This document shows, piece after piece, positions 1 to 8,380 of a stretch of DNA of 25,364 nucleotides (position 1 is the first letter of the stretch; every line of letters starts with the position of its first letter). The stretch is from positions 1 through 25,364 of the forward strand of contig CAAEBC010000059.1 of assembly GCA_900753975.1 (NCBI GenBank), read 5' to 3'. The stretch is from Clostridia bacterium. GTDB taxonomy: Bacteria; Bacillota; Clostridia; TANB77; UBA1234. The notes below the pieces were generated by a model. The model searched no databases and was not told where the DNA came from. It saw only the letters and a program-made list of their open reading frames with translations. The position numbers were made by a program, and so were the translations under genes.

Positions 1-51
1 AATCGCCCCCCACTATCACCATTACTTATCATATTTTTAATCTATCCAACT

Positions 52-80
52 GTATATTTTCCAAAATATTGTAAATAATA
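52..80 (+). promoter_or_regulatory. Possible forespore-type promoter for the first LytM gene
   Basis: GTATA (52-56) and GTAAATAATA (71-80) resemble the -35 and -10 elements used by the forespore sigma factors F and G, with a spacer near 15. No good vegetative TTGACA/TATAAT pair is visible here. SpoIIQ-type genes are driven by sigma F in studied species, which is the main reason to suggest this. The match is loose. Confidence 0.25.
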
Positions 81-107
81 CCTTCATAGATATGGAGGTG
101 TTTTTTT

Positions 108-932
108 ATGAAAGAAAAACTATATTTAATTCTAGGAAGTGTTGGTATCGGACTCGCATCACTTGCTATTACATTAACAATTTATAATGTAAAACTAGCC
201 AAAACAAATAAAGCACAAAAAACAAATTACGAAGTAGTAAAAGTTGATGAGCCAAAAGATACAGAAATTAAAATTGATGAACGTTTGACAGATGCACAAA
301 AAGAAGTTGCTAAAAACTTAATCGCTAAACTAGACGAACTTTCAAAAAGCAATAATAATGCAAAAGAAAATTTAGATGATGAAGATAAAGAACCAGAAAT
401 TAAGATGCCAGAAATAGAAACATCCAAAACACAAAAAGATATAAATGAAGTCCAAGAAAAAACAAATGAGCCAGATGAAAATATGGAGCCTATAGAAGTA
501 ATTGAAACGTTAGCAAAGCCAAATAAAAATGATAAATTTTTGTTTCCTACAAGTGGAGAAATAGGAATGGATTTCTCAAACGATAAATTAATTTTCTCTA
601 GTACACTTGAAGAGTGGATTGTGCATAACGGAATAGACATTATAAATGATAAAGGAACTCCTGTCTATGCTGCAAAAGATGGAAAAATAGAAAAAATGTA
701 TGAAGATATAAAATATGGTTATACAATCACTATTTCACATGATAGTGGATATATAACAAAATATTCTGGTATAGCCAAAAACGATTCTTTAAAATTAGGA
801 GATAGTGTAAAAAAAGGAGATTTAATCTCTAAAATTTCTGAAGCACATGGCTTTGAAATGGATGAAGGAAGTCATTTACATTTTGAAGTTTTAAAAGATG
901 GTGCTTATATAAAGCCGGAATTTGGAGGATAA
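108..932 (+). CDS. Membrane-anchored M23/LytM-domain protein (SpoIIQ-like)
   Basis: A 274-residue protein with one N-terminal membrane helix (about residues 5-27), a charged low-complexity linker (40-140) and a C-terminal LytM/M23 domain (about 145-270). The zinc-site patterns are present: H173 and D177 in HNGID, and HLH at 256-258. The usual YAHL motif, which supplies another active-site His, reads KYSGI (218-222), so cleavage activity may be lost or altered. SpoIIQ proteins have this layout and bridge the two membranes around the forespore; in some species they are catalytically dead. The gene has a GGAGG site 11 nt before the ATG and leads a run that includes a SpoIVFA/SpoIVFB-like pair. 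Assignment to SpoIIQ rests on length, topology and context; it could be another sporulation LytM protein. Confidence 0.8.
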   Translation: MKEKLYLILGSVGIGLASLAITLTIYNVKLAKTNKAQKTNYEVVKVDEPKDTEIKIDERLTDAQKEVAKNLIAKLDELSKSNNNAKENLDDEDKEPEIKMPEIETSKTQKDINEVQEKTNEPDENMEPIEVIETLAKPNKNDKFLFPTSGEIGMDFSNDKLIFSSTLEEWIVHNGIDIINDKGTPVYAAKDGKIEKMYEDIKYGYTITISHDSGYITKYSGIAKNDSLKLGDSVKKGDLISKISEAHGFEMDEGSHLHFEVLKDGAYIKPEFGG

Positions 933-936
933 ATAT

Positions 937-1236
937 ATGATTATGCATGTTGGTAAAAAAATAATTTGTATGAAAGACATTCCATCAAATCTTATAGAAG
1001 AAGCTATATTCATTTTAAAGCCTAATGTTACCCAAAAAGAAAATGATAAATTTGAAAACAAAACAAAAGAAATTATTTTAGATGAAGCTGAGTACATTGT
1101 AGAACAATATGCAATAAAACTTAACGAAAAAAAAGATGAAGAAAATTTTAAAGAGTTATCAAAAATAAAAAGAGAAGCTATTTATATAATTGCTCTTCTA
1201 ATATTTGCGAGTGTGGTTATTTCTATTATAATCTAA
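937..1236 (+). CDS. Small protein with C-terminal membrane helix, function unknown
   Basis: A 99-residue protein that I do not recognise. Residues 1-75 are polar, Lys/Glu-rich and probably helical; a hydrophobic segment (about 82-99, IIALLIFASVVISIII) ends the protein, so it looks tail-anchored. The start was set at the ATG at 937 because GGAGG (924-928) lies 8 nt upstream; the in-frame TTG at 922 overlaps that ribosome site. It begins 4 nt after the stop of the preceding LytM gene, so the two are almost surely translated from one message. Position between two LytM genes suggests a role in the same envelope or sporulation process, but this is inference from location only. Confidence 0.75.
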   Translation: MIMHVGKKIICMKDIPSNLIEEAIFILKPNVTQKENDKFENKTKEIILDEAEYIVEQYAIKLNEKKDEENFKELSKIKREAIYIIALLIFASVVISIII

Positions 1237-1296
1237 AATATATTTTGTAATTTTAATATTTGGTCAAGCATATAGTTTAACTAGGGGGTGATAGTT

Positions 1297-2118
1297 ATGG
1301 AAAAGACTATCGATAGGACTAGTTATAGACGAAGTGCGAGAAATGATGTGGCAAATGAAAAAGTTCAATATCAAGAGACGACATTTAAATTTGCAAATTT
1401 TATAGCAAATGAAGTAATAGTTAGTCTACTAATTATAGTGATTGCTCTTTTTGCAAAATATTTTGAAATTAATGAGGTCACAGATTGGATAGCAGATAAT
1501 ATGAAAAATGGATATACTGTTTCAGAATTGATAGGTGTTGCAAAGGGTTTTGCTTTTAATGCTGGTACAAATAACAGTATATTTATATCTGGTGAGGAAA
1601 ATATAGATAGTGGTGAAATTTCTGGTGATATGAGTGGAGATTTAGTAGGTGCATCTGGTGATTTGATATCTGCTGTCGAGGGAATTAATCAGATGGCAGA
1701 AGATGCAAAGTATGTTAGAGAAAATTTTTCTTTTGCTCTCCCTCTTAACGGAACTATAACATCGACTTTTGGTTGTAGAAATAGTGATAGTAAGATTGTT
1801 AGCTCATATCATACAGGTCTTGATATTGCTGCAAATAAAGGAACAAAGATAAATTCTATATGTGACGGAAAAGTAACTCTTTCTAAAAATTTTTCTTCGT
1901 ATGGGAATTGTGTGATGGTTGAAAATTCTGGTATGACTGTAGTTTATGCACATTGTTTAAGTTTAAATGTAAGAGAAGGACAAAATGTAAAAAAAGGCGA
2001 TTTAATAGGTACGGTTGGAATGACTGGAAATGCTACTGGACCACATCTGCATCTTGAAATAAGGTATAAGGGAAGATATATAGATCCGAGTGATGTTCTA
2101 AAGATAGGAGATAATTAA
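1297..2118 (+). CDS. Membrane-anchored M23/LytM protein, SpoIVFA-like
   Basis: A 273-residue protein: a basic N-terminus, one membrane helix (about 38-54), a Gly/Ser/Asp-rich linker (95-135) and an M23 domain (about 148-265). All active-site patterns are intact: H172 and D176 in HTGLD, YAH at 217-219, and HLH at 250-252. The gene overlaps the following M50 protease gene by one base (TAATG). In Bacillus the LytM protein SpoIVFA sits immediately before and holds the protease SpoIVFB in the mother-cell membrane, so this arrangement supports a SpoIVFA role. Unlike the Bacillus protein, the metal site looks complete. The start was placed at 1297 because an AGGGGGTGAT ribosome site (1283-1292) precedes it; the GTG at 1288 lies inside that site. 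Confidence 0.82.
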   Translation: MEKTIDRTSYRRSARNDVANEKVQYQETTFKFANFIANEVIVSLLIIVIALFAKYFEINEVTDWIADNMKNGYTVSELIGVAKGFAFNAGTNNSIFISGEENIDSGEISGDMSGDLVGASGDLISAVEGINQMAEDAKYVRENFSFALPLNGTITSTFGCRNSDSKIVSSYHTGLDIAANKGTKINSICDGKVTLSKNFSSYGNCVMVENSGMTVVYAHCLSLNVREGQNVKKGDLIGTVGMTGNATGPHLHLEIRYKGRYIDPSDVLKIGDN

Positions 2119-2705
2119 TGTCTTTAAAAATTCATATCACACTTATACTAATTCTAATCTATAATTATTTTTTTAGTGATATAAAACTTTTTATAATGTT
2201 TTATATGTTTGTCGTTATGCATGAACTTTCTCATGCTATAGTTGCACTTTTGTTAAAGGTAGATATTAAAGAGCTTGAGTTTACGCCATTTGGTGTATGT
2301 GCAAAGTATGAAAAAAATATATCGGATTTGAAAGAATTAATTATAAGTGCAAGTGGACCTTTGTTTAGTATATTTTTAGCATATTCTTATGGAAATAAAA
2401 TTTATTTTATCATAAATATTTTAATCACAATTTTTAATTTACTACCAGTATATCCATTAGATGGTGGAAGAATTTTAAGAGTAATTTTAAAATTTATTTT
2501 GGGGCAGAAAAGAGGTAAAACTATAAGTACATATTTTACTAATATAATACTAATTTTATTTTTGTTTGTATCAATTTTTATCGCTGCTTATTATAAAAAC
2601 TTTTTCTTTTTGGTTATGTGTTTTTATATGTTAAAACTGTCTAAGTCTGAAATAAAAAAAGATGAAATTCTACGTGTAATAAACTATTTACAAAATGAAG
2701 AATAA
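2118..2705 (+). CDS. spoIVFB: M50 intramembrane metalloprotease, SpoIVFB-like
   Basis: A 195-residue, strongly hydrophobic protein of the site-2 protease family. The zinc motif HELSH is at 35-39 in a membrane helix, and the second conserved segment, PLDGGR (113-118, with D115), supplies the third ligand. TPFG near 56-59 is also typical of the SpoIVFB branch. SpoIVFB cleaves the pro-sequence of sigma K in the mother cell. This copy is shorter than the Bacillus protein of about 288 residues and lacks the C-terminal CBS domain, which in Bacillus takes part in ATP response and substrate binding. Translational overlap with the preceding LytM gene supports a functional pair. Substrate is inferred; no sigma K gene is in the window. 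Confidence 0.85.
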   Translation: MSLKIHITLILILIYNYFFSDIKLFIMFYMFVVMHELSHAIVALLLKVDIKELEFTPFGVCAKYEKNISDLKELIISASGPLFSIFLAYSYGNKIYFIINILITIFNLLPVYPLDGGRILRVILKFILGQKRGKTISTYFTNIILILFLFVSIFIAAYYKNFFFLVMCFYMLKLSKSEIKKDEILRVINYLQNEE

Positions 2706-2735
2706 TGGATAAACTATTGTAGAGGTGATTAACGT

Positions 2736-4583
2736 ATGTATGGAGAAAGTAAGGGCTATTCTTTAACTGTCTTAATTATAACTATTGCTGTAATTTTAAT
2801 AATTACCACAACGGCAGTTATGTCTATAAAAAATGTCGGTAAAGATAGAGATGTTGCAAGATTTATGAGTGATTTGCAAGAAGTAAAACAATATGTTATA
2901 GATTATATGGCAGTAGATAATACTTTACCTGTAAAATACGATAACAATGGATTGATGATTAGTGCTGAGCTAGAACTTATTAGTAAGTTTTCTGGAGAAG
3001 GTGCTTTGTCACAAATTAGCGAAGAAGATGTTGGGGGTTATTATTTTGTTGATTTGTCAAAGCTAGGTAAAATTCATTTGGAAGATCCCAATAGAGGATA
3101 TATTATAAACGAAGGCACATTAAATGTATATGTTACAAAGCCATGTTTGTATCAAGGTGTAAATTATTATACATTGACACCATATCTTTTAGGAAAAGAT
3201 GTTGTTGTTAATGAAAGTACACCATTTGATATTAATGTAATGGGTAACCCTATAACTTGGTCAAAAAAAGCTGAGATATTAGTTGTAATTCCTAACGTTA
3301 AAGTTGGAGAAGCTGAAGGCTGGAATTTTAAGTGGTTAAAGGGTTCTAGAAGTGCACAAGATTTTAAAGAAGAAACATCTGGATTAAAAGTTAATTACTT
3401 TACGTATGGTGATACAATAAAGTGGGATGAAAACGGTGTGTACACGGTATATGTTGAAAATCCTGAAAGAAAAGCTCTTATACGTAGAGTTATAGTTTCA
3501 AAAATAGATAACATTCCACCTACTATTGAATATGCTTCTGGAGAGATAATCATAAATGATTCGGAGACAGGTGTAAAAGACATAAGATGTAAAATAAAAG
3601 AGTCTATTAATTTTCCGATAGATGAAGAGACAAGAAATAAGTATCCTGAGTATTATACAAAAAGAGACGAAACATACTCAGATACTGCTGCGGACATGCT
3701 TGAAAATTATTTGTGGGGAGCAGAAAACGAAAAAGGAAATACGGTTTCTGATTACTTGAAAAAATATAATGAATATTACGAAAAATTTTCGCAGTATAAT
3801 GCAATTTTAAGTAATAGTGGTTCTAATAGTGGTGAGATAGAAAATGCTATTGTAATTTTAGAAAATTTAAATAAGCAATATCCTCAATTTGCTTATGGCA
3901 ATAGAAGATTTCCAAACATCGAGAAAAATATTGTGTTATATGTGGAAGATATGTGTGGAAATGCTACTGTTTATTCGGCTTTAAATAGAGACGAATTAGT
4001 AGAATGCGAATATTTTTCTGGAGATGTACAAACCTTGACTGATTCAAAGGTTGTAATTAACAATGGTGAAGTTTATACGAATTCTAAAGATGTAAGTTTG
4101 TATGTACAAGCGGTGTATGCGAAATATGTATTTGTAACAGAAGAAAAGGTTCCTGCAGCAACTTGGTCGCCTTTTGAAAGTGAAACTTTATCTTTTACAC
4201 TTTCGGATGGAGATGGAGAGAAAACAGTTTATGCATTTTTCAAGGATGCAAATGGAAAAACGGCTGTAGCTTATGATAAGATTAGTTTGGATATGACGAA
4301 ACCTACTGATACTGCACCTACGGTAAGTATAAGTGGGGACAAGGTTTCGATTACGGTTAATCAAACGGATACGAAGGTTGTTGATGGAAAGGAAACGCAA
4401 TCAGGACTTAATAATATTTTTTATGGTATTAAGGAAGTTTCTGATTCGGCATATAACTGGTATTCAAAGGTTGGCTTGATACCGAAGTTTCAAAAAGGGT
4501 TGGAATATAGTATTGTGACTCGTGCAAGAGATAAAGCTGGAAATGAACAAATTTCGAAAGAGACAAAAATAAAAGTAGAGTAA
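2736..4583 (+). CDS. Large pilin-like surface protein with Ig-like C-terminus
   Basis: A 615-residue protein. The N-terminus reads like a type IV prepilin: a short leader ending in KG (residues 6-7), then YSLTVL and about 20 hydrophobic residues (8-29). Prepilin peptidases cut after that Gly. The Glu at mature position 5 that most pilins have is Val here, as in some minor pseudopilins. The rest is a long extracellular region with PPTIEY (about 262-267) and a C-terminal DKAGNE pattern typical of bacterial Ig-like repeats. It follows the protease gene by 30 nt behind a GAGGTGATT ribosome site, so it may be cotranscribed. The function is unknown; adhesion or a spore or cell surface role is possible. 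The stop codon lies in a large palindromic repeat. Confidence 0.75.
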   Translation: MYGESKGYSLTVLIITIAVILIITTTAVMSIKNVGKDRDVARFMSDLQEVKQYVIDYMAVDNTLPVKYDNNGLMISAELELISKFSGEGALSQISEEDVGGYYFVDLSKLGKIHLEDPNRGYIINEGTLNVYVTKPCLYQGVNYYTLTPYLLGKDVVVNESTPFDINVMGNPITWSKKAEILVVIPNVKVGEAEGWNFKWLKGSRSAQDFKEETSGLKVNYFTYGDTIKWDENGVYTVYVENPERKALIRRVIVSKIDNIPPTIEYASGEIIINDSETGVKDIRCKIKESINFPIDEETRNKYPEYYTKRDETYSDTAADMLENYLWGAENEKGNTVSDYLKKYNEYYEKFSQYNAILSNSGSNSGEIENAIVILENLNKQYPQFAYGNRRFPNIEKNIVLYVEDMCGNATVYSALNRDELVECEYFSGDVQTLTDSKVVINNGEVYTNSKDVSLYVQAVYAKYVFVTEEKVPAATWSPFESETLSFTLSDGDGEKTVYAFFKDANGKTAVAYDKISLDMTKPTDTAPTVSISGDKVSITVNQTDTKVVDGKETQSGLNNIFYGIKEVSDSAYNWYSKVGLIPKFQKGLEYSIVTRARDKAGNEQISKETKIKVE

Positions 4584-4697
4584 GAAAAAGGGACGGAGGA
4601 AAATTCTCACTTTTAAGAAAAAGGGACGGACCTTCCAAATATTAAGGTCCGTCCCTTTTTCTTAAAAGTGAGAATTTTCCTCCGTCCCTTTTTCTTA
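4581..4697. repeat. Perfect 54-bp inverted repeat, dispersed palindromic family
   Basis: Left arm 4581-4634 and right arm 4644-4697 are exact reverse complements over 54 bases, with a 9-nt loop. Each arm holds AAGAAAAAGGGACGG twice, separated by AGGAAAATTCTCACTTTT. The left end overlaps the stop codon of the pilin-like gene. Related copies occur at 15518-15570 (one arm only) and 25289-25364. It looks like a REP/MITE-type element and would also form a strong transcript hairpin between the converging neighbours. Confidence 0.9.
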
Positions 4698-4733
4698 CAC
4701 AAAGCACCATCGTAACTCAGTCAATTTCTATGG

Positions 4734-5588
4734 TTATTCTCCGTAGGATTCTTTTCTCTTAAGATTGAATATATTTTCTGTTAACCCATATTCTTTGTAA
4801 TGCTCTATAGAATATTTCATAAGTTCTTCAAAATTCATATTTTGTACATTGTTATTTTGAGCGATGTTCATATATTTTTTGAATGTTTTATCGTTAGGTA
4901 TATTATATCCAGATATTCCACCCTTTGTGCTTAGAAATGTAACCCATAAAGGCATTAAAGCATTTCTTATTTTTTTAGCATCTCGGTGTCCTTCTGTATA
5001 ATTTTTGTTATTGCCACCAAGCCTAGCTCTAAGTTCATTATCAATAGCAAGTTCGATTAACGAATGATTGATGCTATACTGTTCATCTGTCCACTCTTTT
5101 GTTCGTGGAAATAAGCAGTGGAGTGATTCATGCATCATGTATGTTGCATCGTAACTAATATCTTTTTCTCCATAAATATGTGCATAGAAAATTTCATTTT
5201 TCATATCGTTTGTTCCTGTATTAAATTGAGGATTAACTATATTTGCTATGATGTCTTTTTCTGCTCTTAATCCTAATATGTTTGTGTAGTAATTTCTTAT
5301 AGCTGGTTCAAGTTTTTCCCATCTTTTGACTACTTCATCTTTATAACTTAAAGCATCTTTATAAATATTTTGAAAACTATCTTTTTGGAGTATTGGAGAA
5401 AGGTCGTTTATTAAAGTTGAGTCTGTAGTAATTGTTTTGTATAAATCTGGATGATTTGTAAAGCAATTAGCTACTTGAAAGATTTTTGAAAATTTTGGAT
5501 TTTTTTCGTATTGGGGAAGTTTCATGCGTCTAATTATAGTAATTAATAAAATTATTTTATCTACTCTGAATTCTTTTATATTTATCAC
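4734..5588 (-). CDS. Putative HExxH metalloprotein of unknown family
   Basis: A 284-residue protein that I cannot place in a family. It has no signal peptide or clear membrane helix; residues 10-20 are hydrophobic but short. The pattern MMHESLH (151-157) is an HExxH zinc-peptidase signature in a helical context, and Glu residues in ELAIDNE (179-185), 22-28 residues later, could supply a third ligand as in gluzincins. A Trp/Tyr-rich segment precedes the motif. The start is GTG at 5588, chosen because AAAGGAGG ends 8 nt upstream. A possible promoter (TTCAAA, 17 nt, TATATT in minus orientation) lies further upstream. It stands alone, divergent from sufC and next to a palindromic repeat. Peptidase activity is inferred from one motif only. 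Confidence 0.7.
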   Translation of the reverse strand: MINIKEFRVDKIILLITIIRRMKLPQYEKNPKFSKIFQVANCFTNHPDLYKTITTDSTLINDLSPILQKDSFQNIYKDALSYKDEVVKRWEKLEPAIRNYYTNILGLRAEKDIIANIVNPQFNTGTNDMKNEIFYAHIYGEKDISYDATYMMHESLHCLFPRTKEWTDEQYSINHSLIELAIDNELRARLGGNNKNYTEGHRDAKKIRNALMPLWVTFLSTKGGISGYNIPNDKTFKKYMNIAQNNNVQNMNFEELMKYSIEHYKEYGLTENIFNLKRKESYGE

Positions 5589-5709
5589 TAGTTGTTCCTC
5601 CTTTATGGATTTGATATATATAATATAACATAAATTTAATTATATTTGAATAAACATTTTTTTCTTGTTGGTGATTGTAGTAAAAATAGGTGTATTTTTC
5701 ATTAAACTA

Positions 5710-5718
5710 TGGTATAAT
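5710..5718 (+). promoter_or_regulatory. Extended -10 promoter of the suf genes
   Basis: TGGTATAAT is a full extended -10 element, 21 nt before the ribosome site of sufC. No good -35 hexamer is found at the right distance, which the TG extension can compensate for. Confidence 0.65.
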
Positions 5719-5744
5719 ACCTTGGTGTAAGAGGAGGAATGTGC

Positions 5745-6467
5745 ATGCTTAGATTAGAAAATGTATGTTTTTTTAAAGATAATAAGGATATTTTAAAGGA
5801 TATAAATTTAGAAGTTGAAGAGGGTAAGTTTATTGCGATAACGGGGCCGAATGGGTCTGGTAAGTCTACTCTTGCAAAGATTATCATGGGGATTGAGAAG
5901 CCTACTTCTGGAAAGATATTTTTTGATGGAGAGGATATTACGGAGTTATCTATTGATCAAAGGGCAAATAAGGGTATGGGTTTTGCTTTTCAACAACCTG
6001 TTAAGTTTAAAGGGATAACGGTTTATGATTTGTTGAAGCTTGCTGCTAAAAAGGATGTTAGTAGGGCTGAGGCTTGCGAGTATTTGTCTGCTGTTGGACT
6101 TTGTGCTAAGGAGTATATTGATAGGGAAGTTAATGCTTCTTTATCTGGCGGTGAGCTTAAAAGGATTGAGATTGCAACTGTTGCACTTCGTAAAACTAAG
6201 CTTACGATTTTTGATGAGCCTGAAGCTGGTATTGATTTGTGGAGCTTTAGTAATTTGATTGAAGTTTTTGAGGACATGAGAAGGTTAATAAATGGAAGTA
6301 TTATTATTATTTCACACCAAGAGAGGATTTTAAATATTGCTGATGTTATTATTTTGATGAATGAGGGTAAGATTGAGCAGATTGGTGATAAGAATATTTC
6401 TCTTGGAAATGTCTTGAAAAAAGGAGAATGCTGTAAGCTAGCAAAGGAGGCGAAGGTTAATGAGTAA
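5745..6467 (+). CDS. sufC: Fe-S cluster assembly ATPase SufC
   Basis: An ABC-type ATPase of 240 residues, the usual SufC length. Motifs in order: Walker A GPNGSGKST (34-42), Q-loop FQQP (82-85), signature LSGGE (133-137), Walker B LTIFDEPEAGID (153-164) and the switch His in SHQ (190-192). The short QQP Q-loop and DEPEAGID are typical of SufC rather than of transporters. SufC powers cluster building on the SufB scaffold in the cytosol. The ATG at 5745 was chosen because GAGGAGG ends 7 nt upstream; the ATG at 5739 is only one base from that site. It overlaps the next gene by 8 nt, which fits a SufC-SufB pair. Confidence 0.93.
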   Translation: MLRLENVCFFKDNKDILKDINLEVEEGKFIAITGPNGSGKSTLAKIIMGIEKPTSGKIFFDGEDITELSIDQRANKGMGFAFQQPVKFKGITVYDLLKLAAKKDVSRAEACEYLSAVGLCAKEYIDREVNASLSGGELKRIEIATVALRKTKLTIFDEPEAGIDLWSFSNLIEVFEDMRRLINGSIIIISHQERILNIADVIILMNEGKIEQIGDKNISLGNVLKKGECCKLAKEAKVNE

Positions 6468-7392
6468 TAGTCCTATTGATGCTGTAGATAAGAGTTTGTT
6501 AAAAGAGATTTCGGATATGGATGGTACACCTACTGGTGCATATAATATTAGAAAAAATGGTAAGGGTGTTGAAAGACAGGTTACGGAGAATATTAATATT
6601 GTTACTAAAACGGACAAGCCCGGCATTGATATTTTTGTTAAGGAAAATACTAAAAATGAATTTGTACATATTCCGGTTATTATAACTGAAAGCGGTCTTA
6701 ATGATGTGGTTTATAATGATTTTTATATTGGTAAAAATGCTAAAGTTTATATAATTGCTGGCTGTGGAATTCATAATGATCATCATAAAGATTCTCAGCA
6801 TGATGGTATTCACAGATTTTTCTTGGAAGAGGGAGCACATGTTACTTATGTTGAAAAGCATTATGGAGAAGGGAATGGAGACGGTAAGAGAATTTTAAAT
6901 CCTGTTACAGAAGTACATCTTAAGAAAGGTAGCTCTATGGATATGAATAGTGTACAGATTAAAGGTGTTGATTCAACTGTCAGAGTTACAAAAGGTGTTT
7001 TGGAAGATGATACTAATTTTGTTGTTTCGGAAAAGATAATGACACATGGAAATCAATATGCTGAAACTTTATTTGAGGTTGAGTTAAATGGTGAGAATTC
7101 TAGTACTCATGTAACTTCTAGATCTGTTGCAACTGAAGATTCAAAACAAAAATTTATGTCTAAGGTTTTTGGCAATAACAAATGCTTTGGTCATGTAGAG
7201 TGTGATGCGATTATTAAGGATAATGGTACTGTTCAAGCAATTCCTGAGATATCTGCAAATAGTGTTGAGGCAAATCTTATACACGAGGCTGCTATCGGAA
7301 AGATTGCAGGTGAACAATTAACTAAACTTATGACATTAGGCTTAACAGAAAAAGAGGCTGAAGAAGAGATTATAAAAGGATTTTTAAGATAA
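6460..7392 (+). CDS. SufB-like Fe-S scaffold protein (minimal SUF/SmsB type)
   Basis: A 310-residue SufB/SufD-family beta-helix protein, much shorter than SufB of E. coli (about 495) and lacking its long N-terminal region. Visible family features are GCGIHNDHH (101-109), a GIHRFFLEEGA segment (116-126), and CFGHVECD (242-249), which matches the conserved C-terminal core. Cys residues at 102, 242 and 248 are candidate cluster ligands. With SufC alone beside it and no sufD, sufS or sufU in the window, this is the two-gene system described as minimal SUF (SmsCB) in anaerobic bacteria and archaea. The start overlaps sufC by 8 nt and has an AAGGAGG site. Confidence 0.88.
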   Translation: MSNSPIDAVDKSLLKEISDMDGTPTGAYNIRKNGKGVERQVTENINIVTKTDKPGIDIFVKENTKNEFVHIPVIITESGLNDVVYNDFYIGKNAKVYIIAGCGIHNDHHKDSQHDGIHRFFLEEGAHVTYVEKHYGEGNGDGKRILNPVTEVHLKKGSSMDMNSVQIKGVDSTVRVTKGVLEDDTNFVVSEKIMTHGNQYAETLFEVELNGENSSTHVTSRSVATEDSKQKFMSKVFGNNKCFGHVECDAIIKDNGTVQAIPEISANSVEANLIHEAAIGKIAGEQLTKLMTLGLTEKEAEEEIIKGFLR

Positions 7393-7482
7393 AAATATGT
7401 ATTGAAGCACTTTGAACTATGAAATTTATGATTACAATACTTGAAAATACTTTTAAAAATAAATTATAAAGGAGTGCTGTTT

Positions 7483-8358
7483 TTGGAAAATAATAATTTA
7501 GAGGCGCGTGGCAAAGCTACAATGAAAGTTGGAATTGTCGGCATTGTTGGTAATATAATGTTATTTATTATTAAAATTTTAATTGCTCTTGCAAGTAGAA
7601 GCCAAGCACTTTTTGCCGATAGTGTTAATAGTGCTACTGATATTTTGTCTTCAGTTATGACTTTAATAGGTGGCAAAATTTCTAGTGAGCCATCTGATGC
7701 TGAGCATAATTATGGTCATGGAAAAGCAGAGTATATTTTTTCACTTCTAATTAGTGTTGTAATGGCATATTTAGCAATTAAAATTGCGTATGATGGCACA
7801 CTTTCTTTGATTAGTGGTGCTGAATTTACATTTTCATATCTTTTGGTTGCTGTTTGTATAATTACGATTATTACAAAATTATCGATGTATATATATGTAC
7901 ATAGAATTGGTGTGAAGATGGATAATATTTTGATACTTGCTAATTCACAAGATCATATAAATGATGTTTGGACAACTACATCTGTTTTAATTGGTATTAT
8001 CTTTGCTATTTTTAATATTTATTGGGTTGATGGTGTTGTCGCGATTTTAATTGCTACCAAGATTTTATTTGAGGCAATTAAGATTTTTATGGAAAGCTAT
8101 AATGTGCTTATGGATGTTTCGATGCCCAAAAATGAATTGGAAAAGATTAAAGGTATAATTGCAAATGAGAAAGAGATTGACCATTTAGATAAAATTACAT
8201 CTAAGTCTGTTGGAAATGAATTTATAGTTATTGTTAAGATTTCGATAGATGGCAATAAAACTGTAAATGAAAGCCATCATATAGCTGGTAAATTGAAATC
8301 AGAAATAATGAAATTAAAAGGTGTTTATGATGTTATTGTACATGTAAATCCAGCATAA
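7483..8358 (+). CDS. Cation diffusion facilitator, probable Mn2+ (or Fe2+/Zn2+) exporter
   Basis: A 291-residue CDF transporter with six predicted helices (about 14-215) and a C-terminal cytoplasmic domain (about 216-291). The metal-site residues can be read: helix 2 has N49 and D53 in NSATD, and helix 5 has D157 and D161 in DHIND. An N/D-D-D-D set, without the His of zinc-type CDFs, is associated with manganese exporters such as MntE, so Mn2+ efflux is the best guess. The start is TTG at 7483: AAAGGAG (7468-7474) lies 8 nt before it, and translation from further upstream would have no ribosome site. The gene follows the suf pair by 90 nt and may share its transcript. Confidence 0.87.
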   Translation: MENNNLEARGKATMKVGIVGIVGNIMLFIIKILIALASRSQALFADSVNSATDILSSVMTLIGGKISSEPSDAEHNYGHGKAEYIFSLLISVVMAYLAIKIAYDGTLSLISGAEFTFSYLLVAVCIITIITKLSMYIYVHRIGVKMDNILILANSQDHINDVWTTTSVLIGIIFAIFNIYWVDGVVAILIATKILFEAIKIFMESYNVLMDVSMPKNELEKIKGIIANEKEIDHLDKITSKSVGNEFIVIVKISIDGNKTVNESHHIAGKLKSEIMKLKGVYDVIVHVNPA

Positions 8359-8380
8359 AAATAAGTTTTATAATTTGAAA

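Noticed and set aside
1236..1296. Sigma E promoter before the SpoIVFA-like gene
   Set aside because: CATATAGT (1269-1276) resembles a -10, but TAATATT (1254-1260) is only 8 nt away and no better -35 fits.
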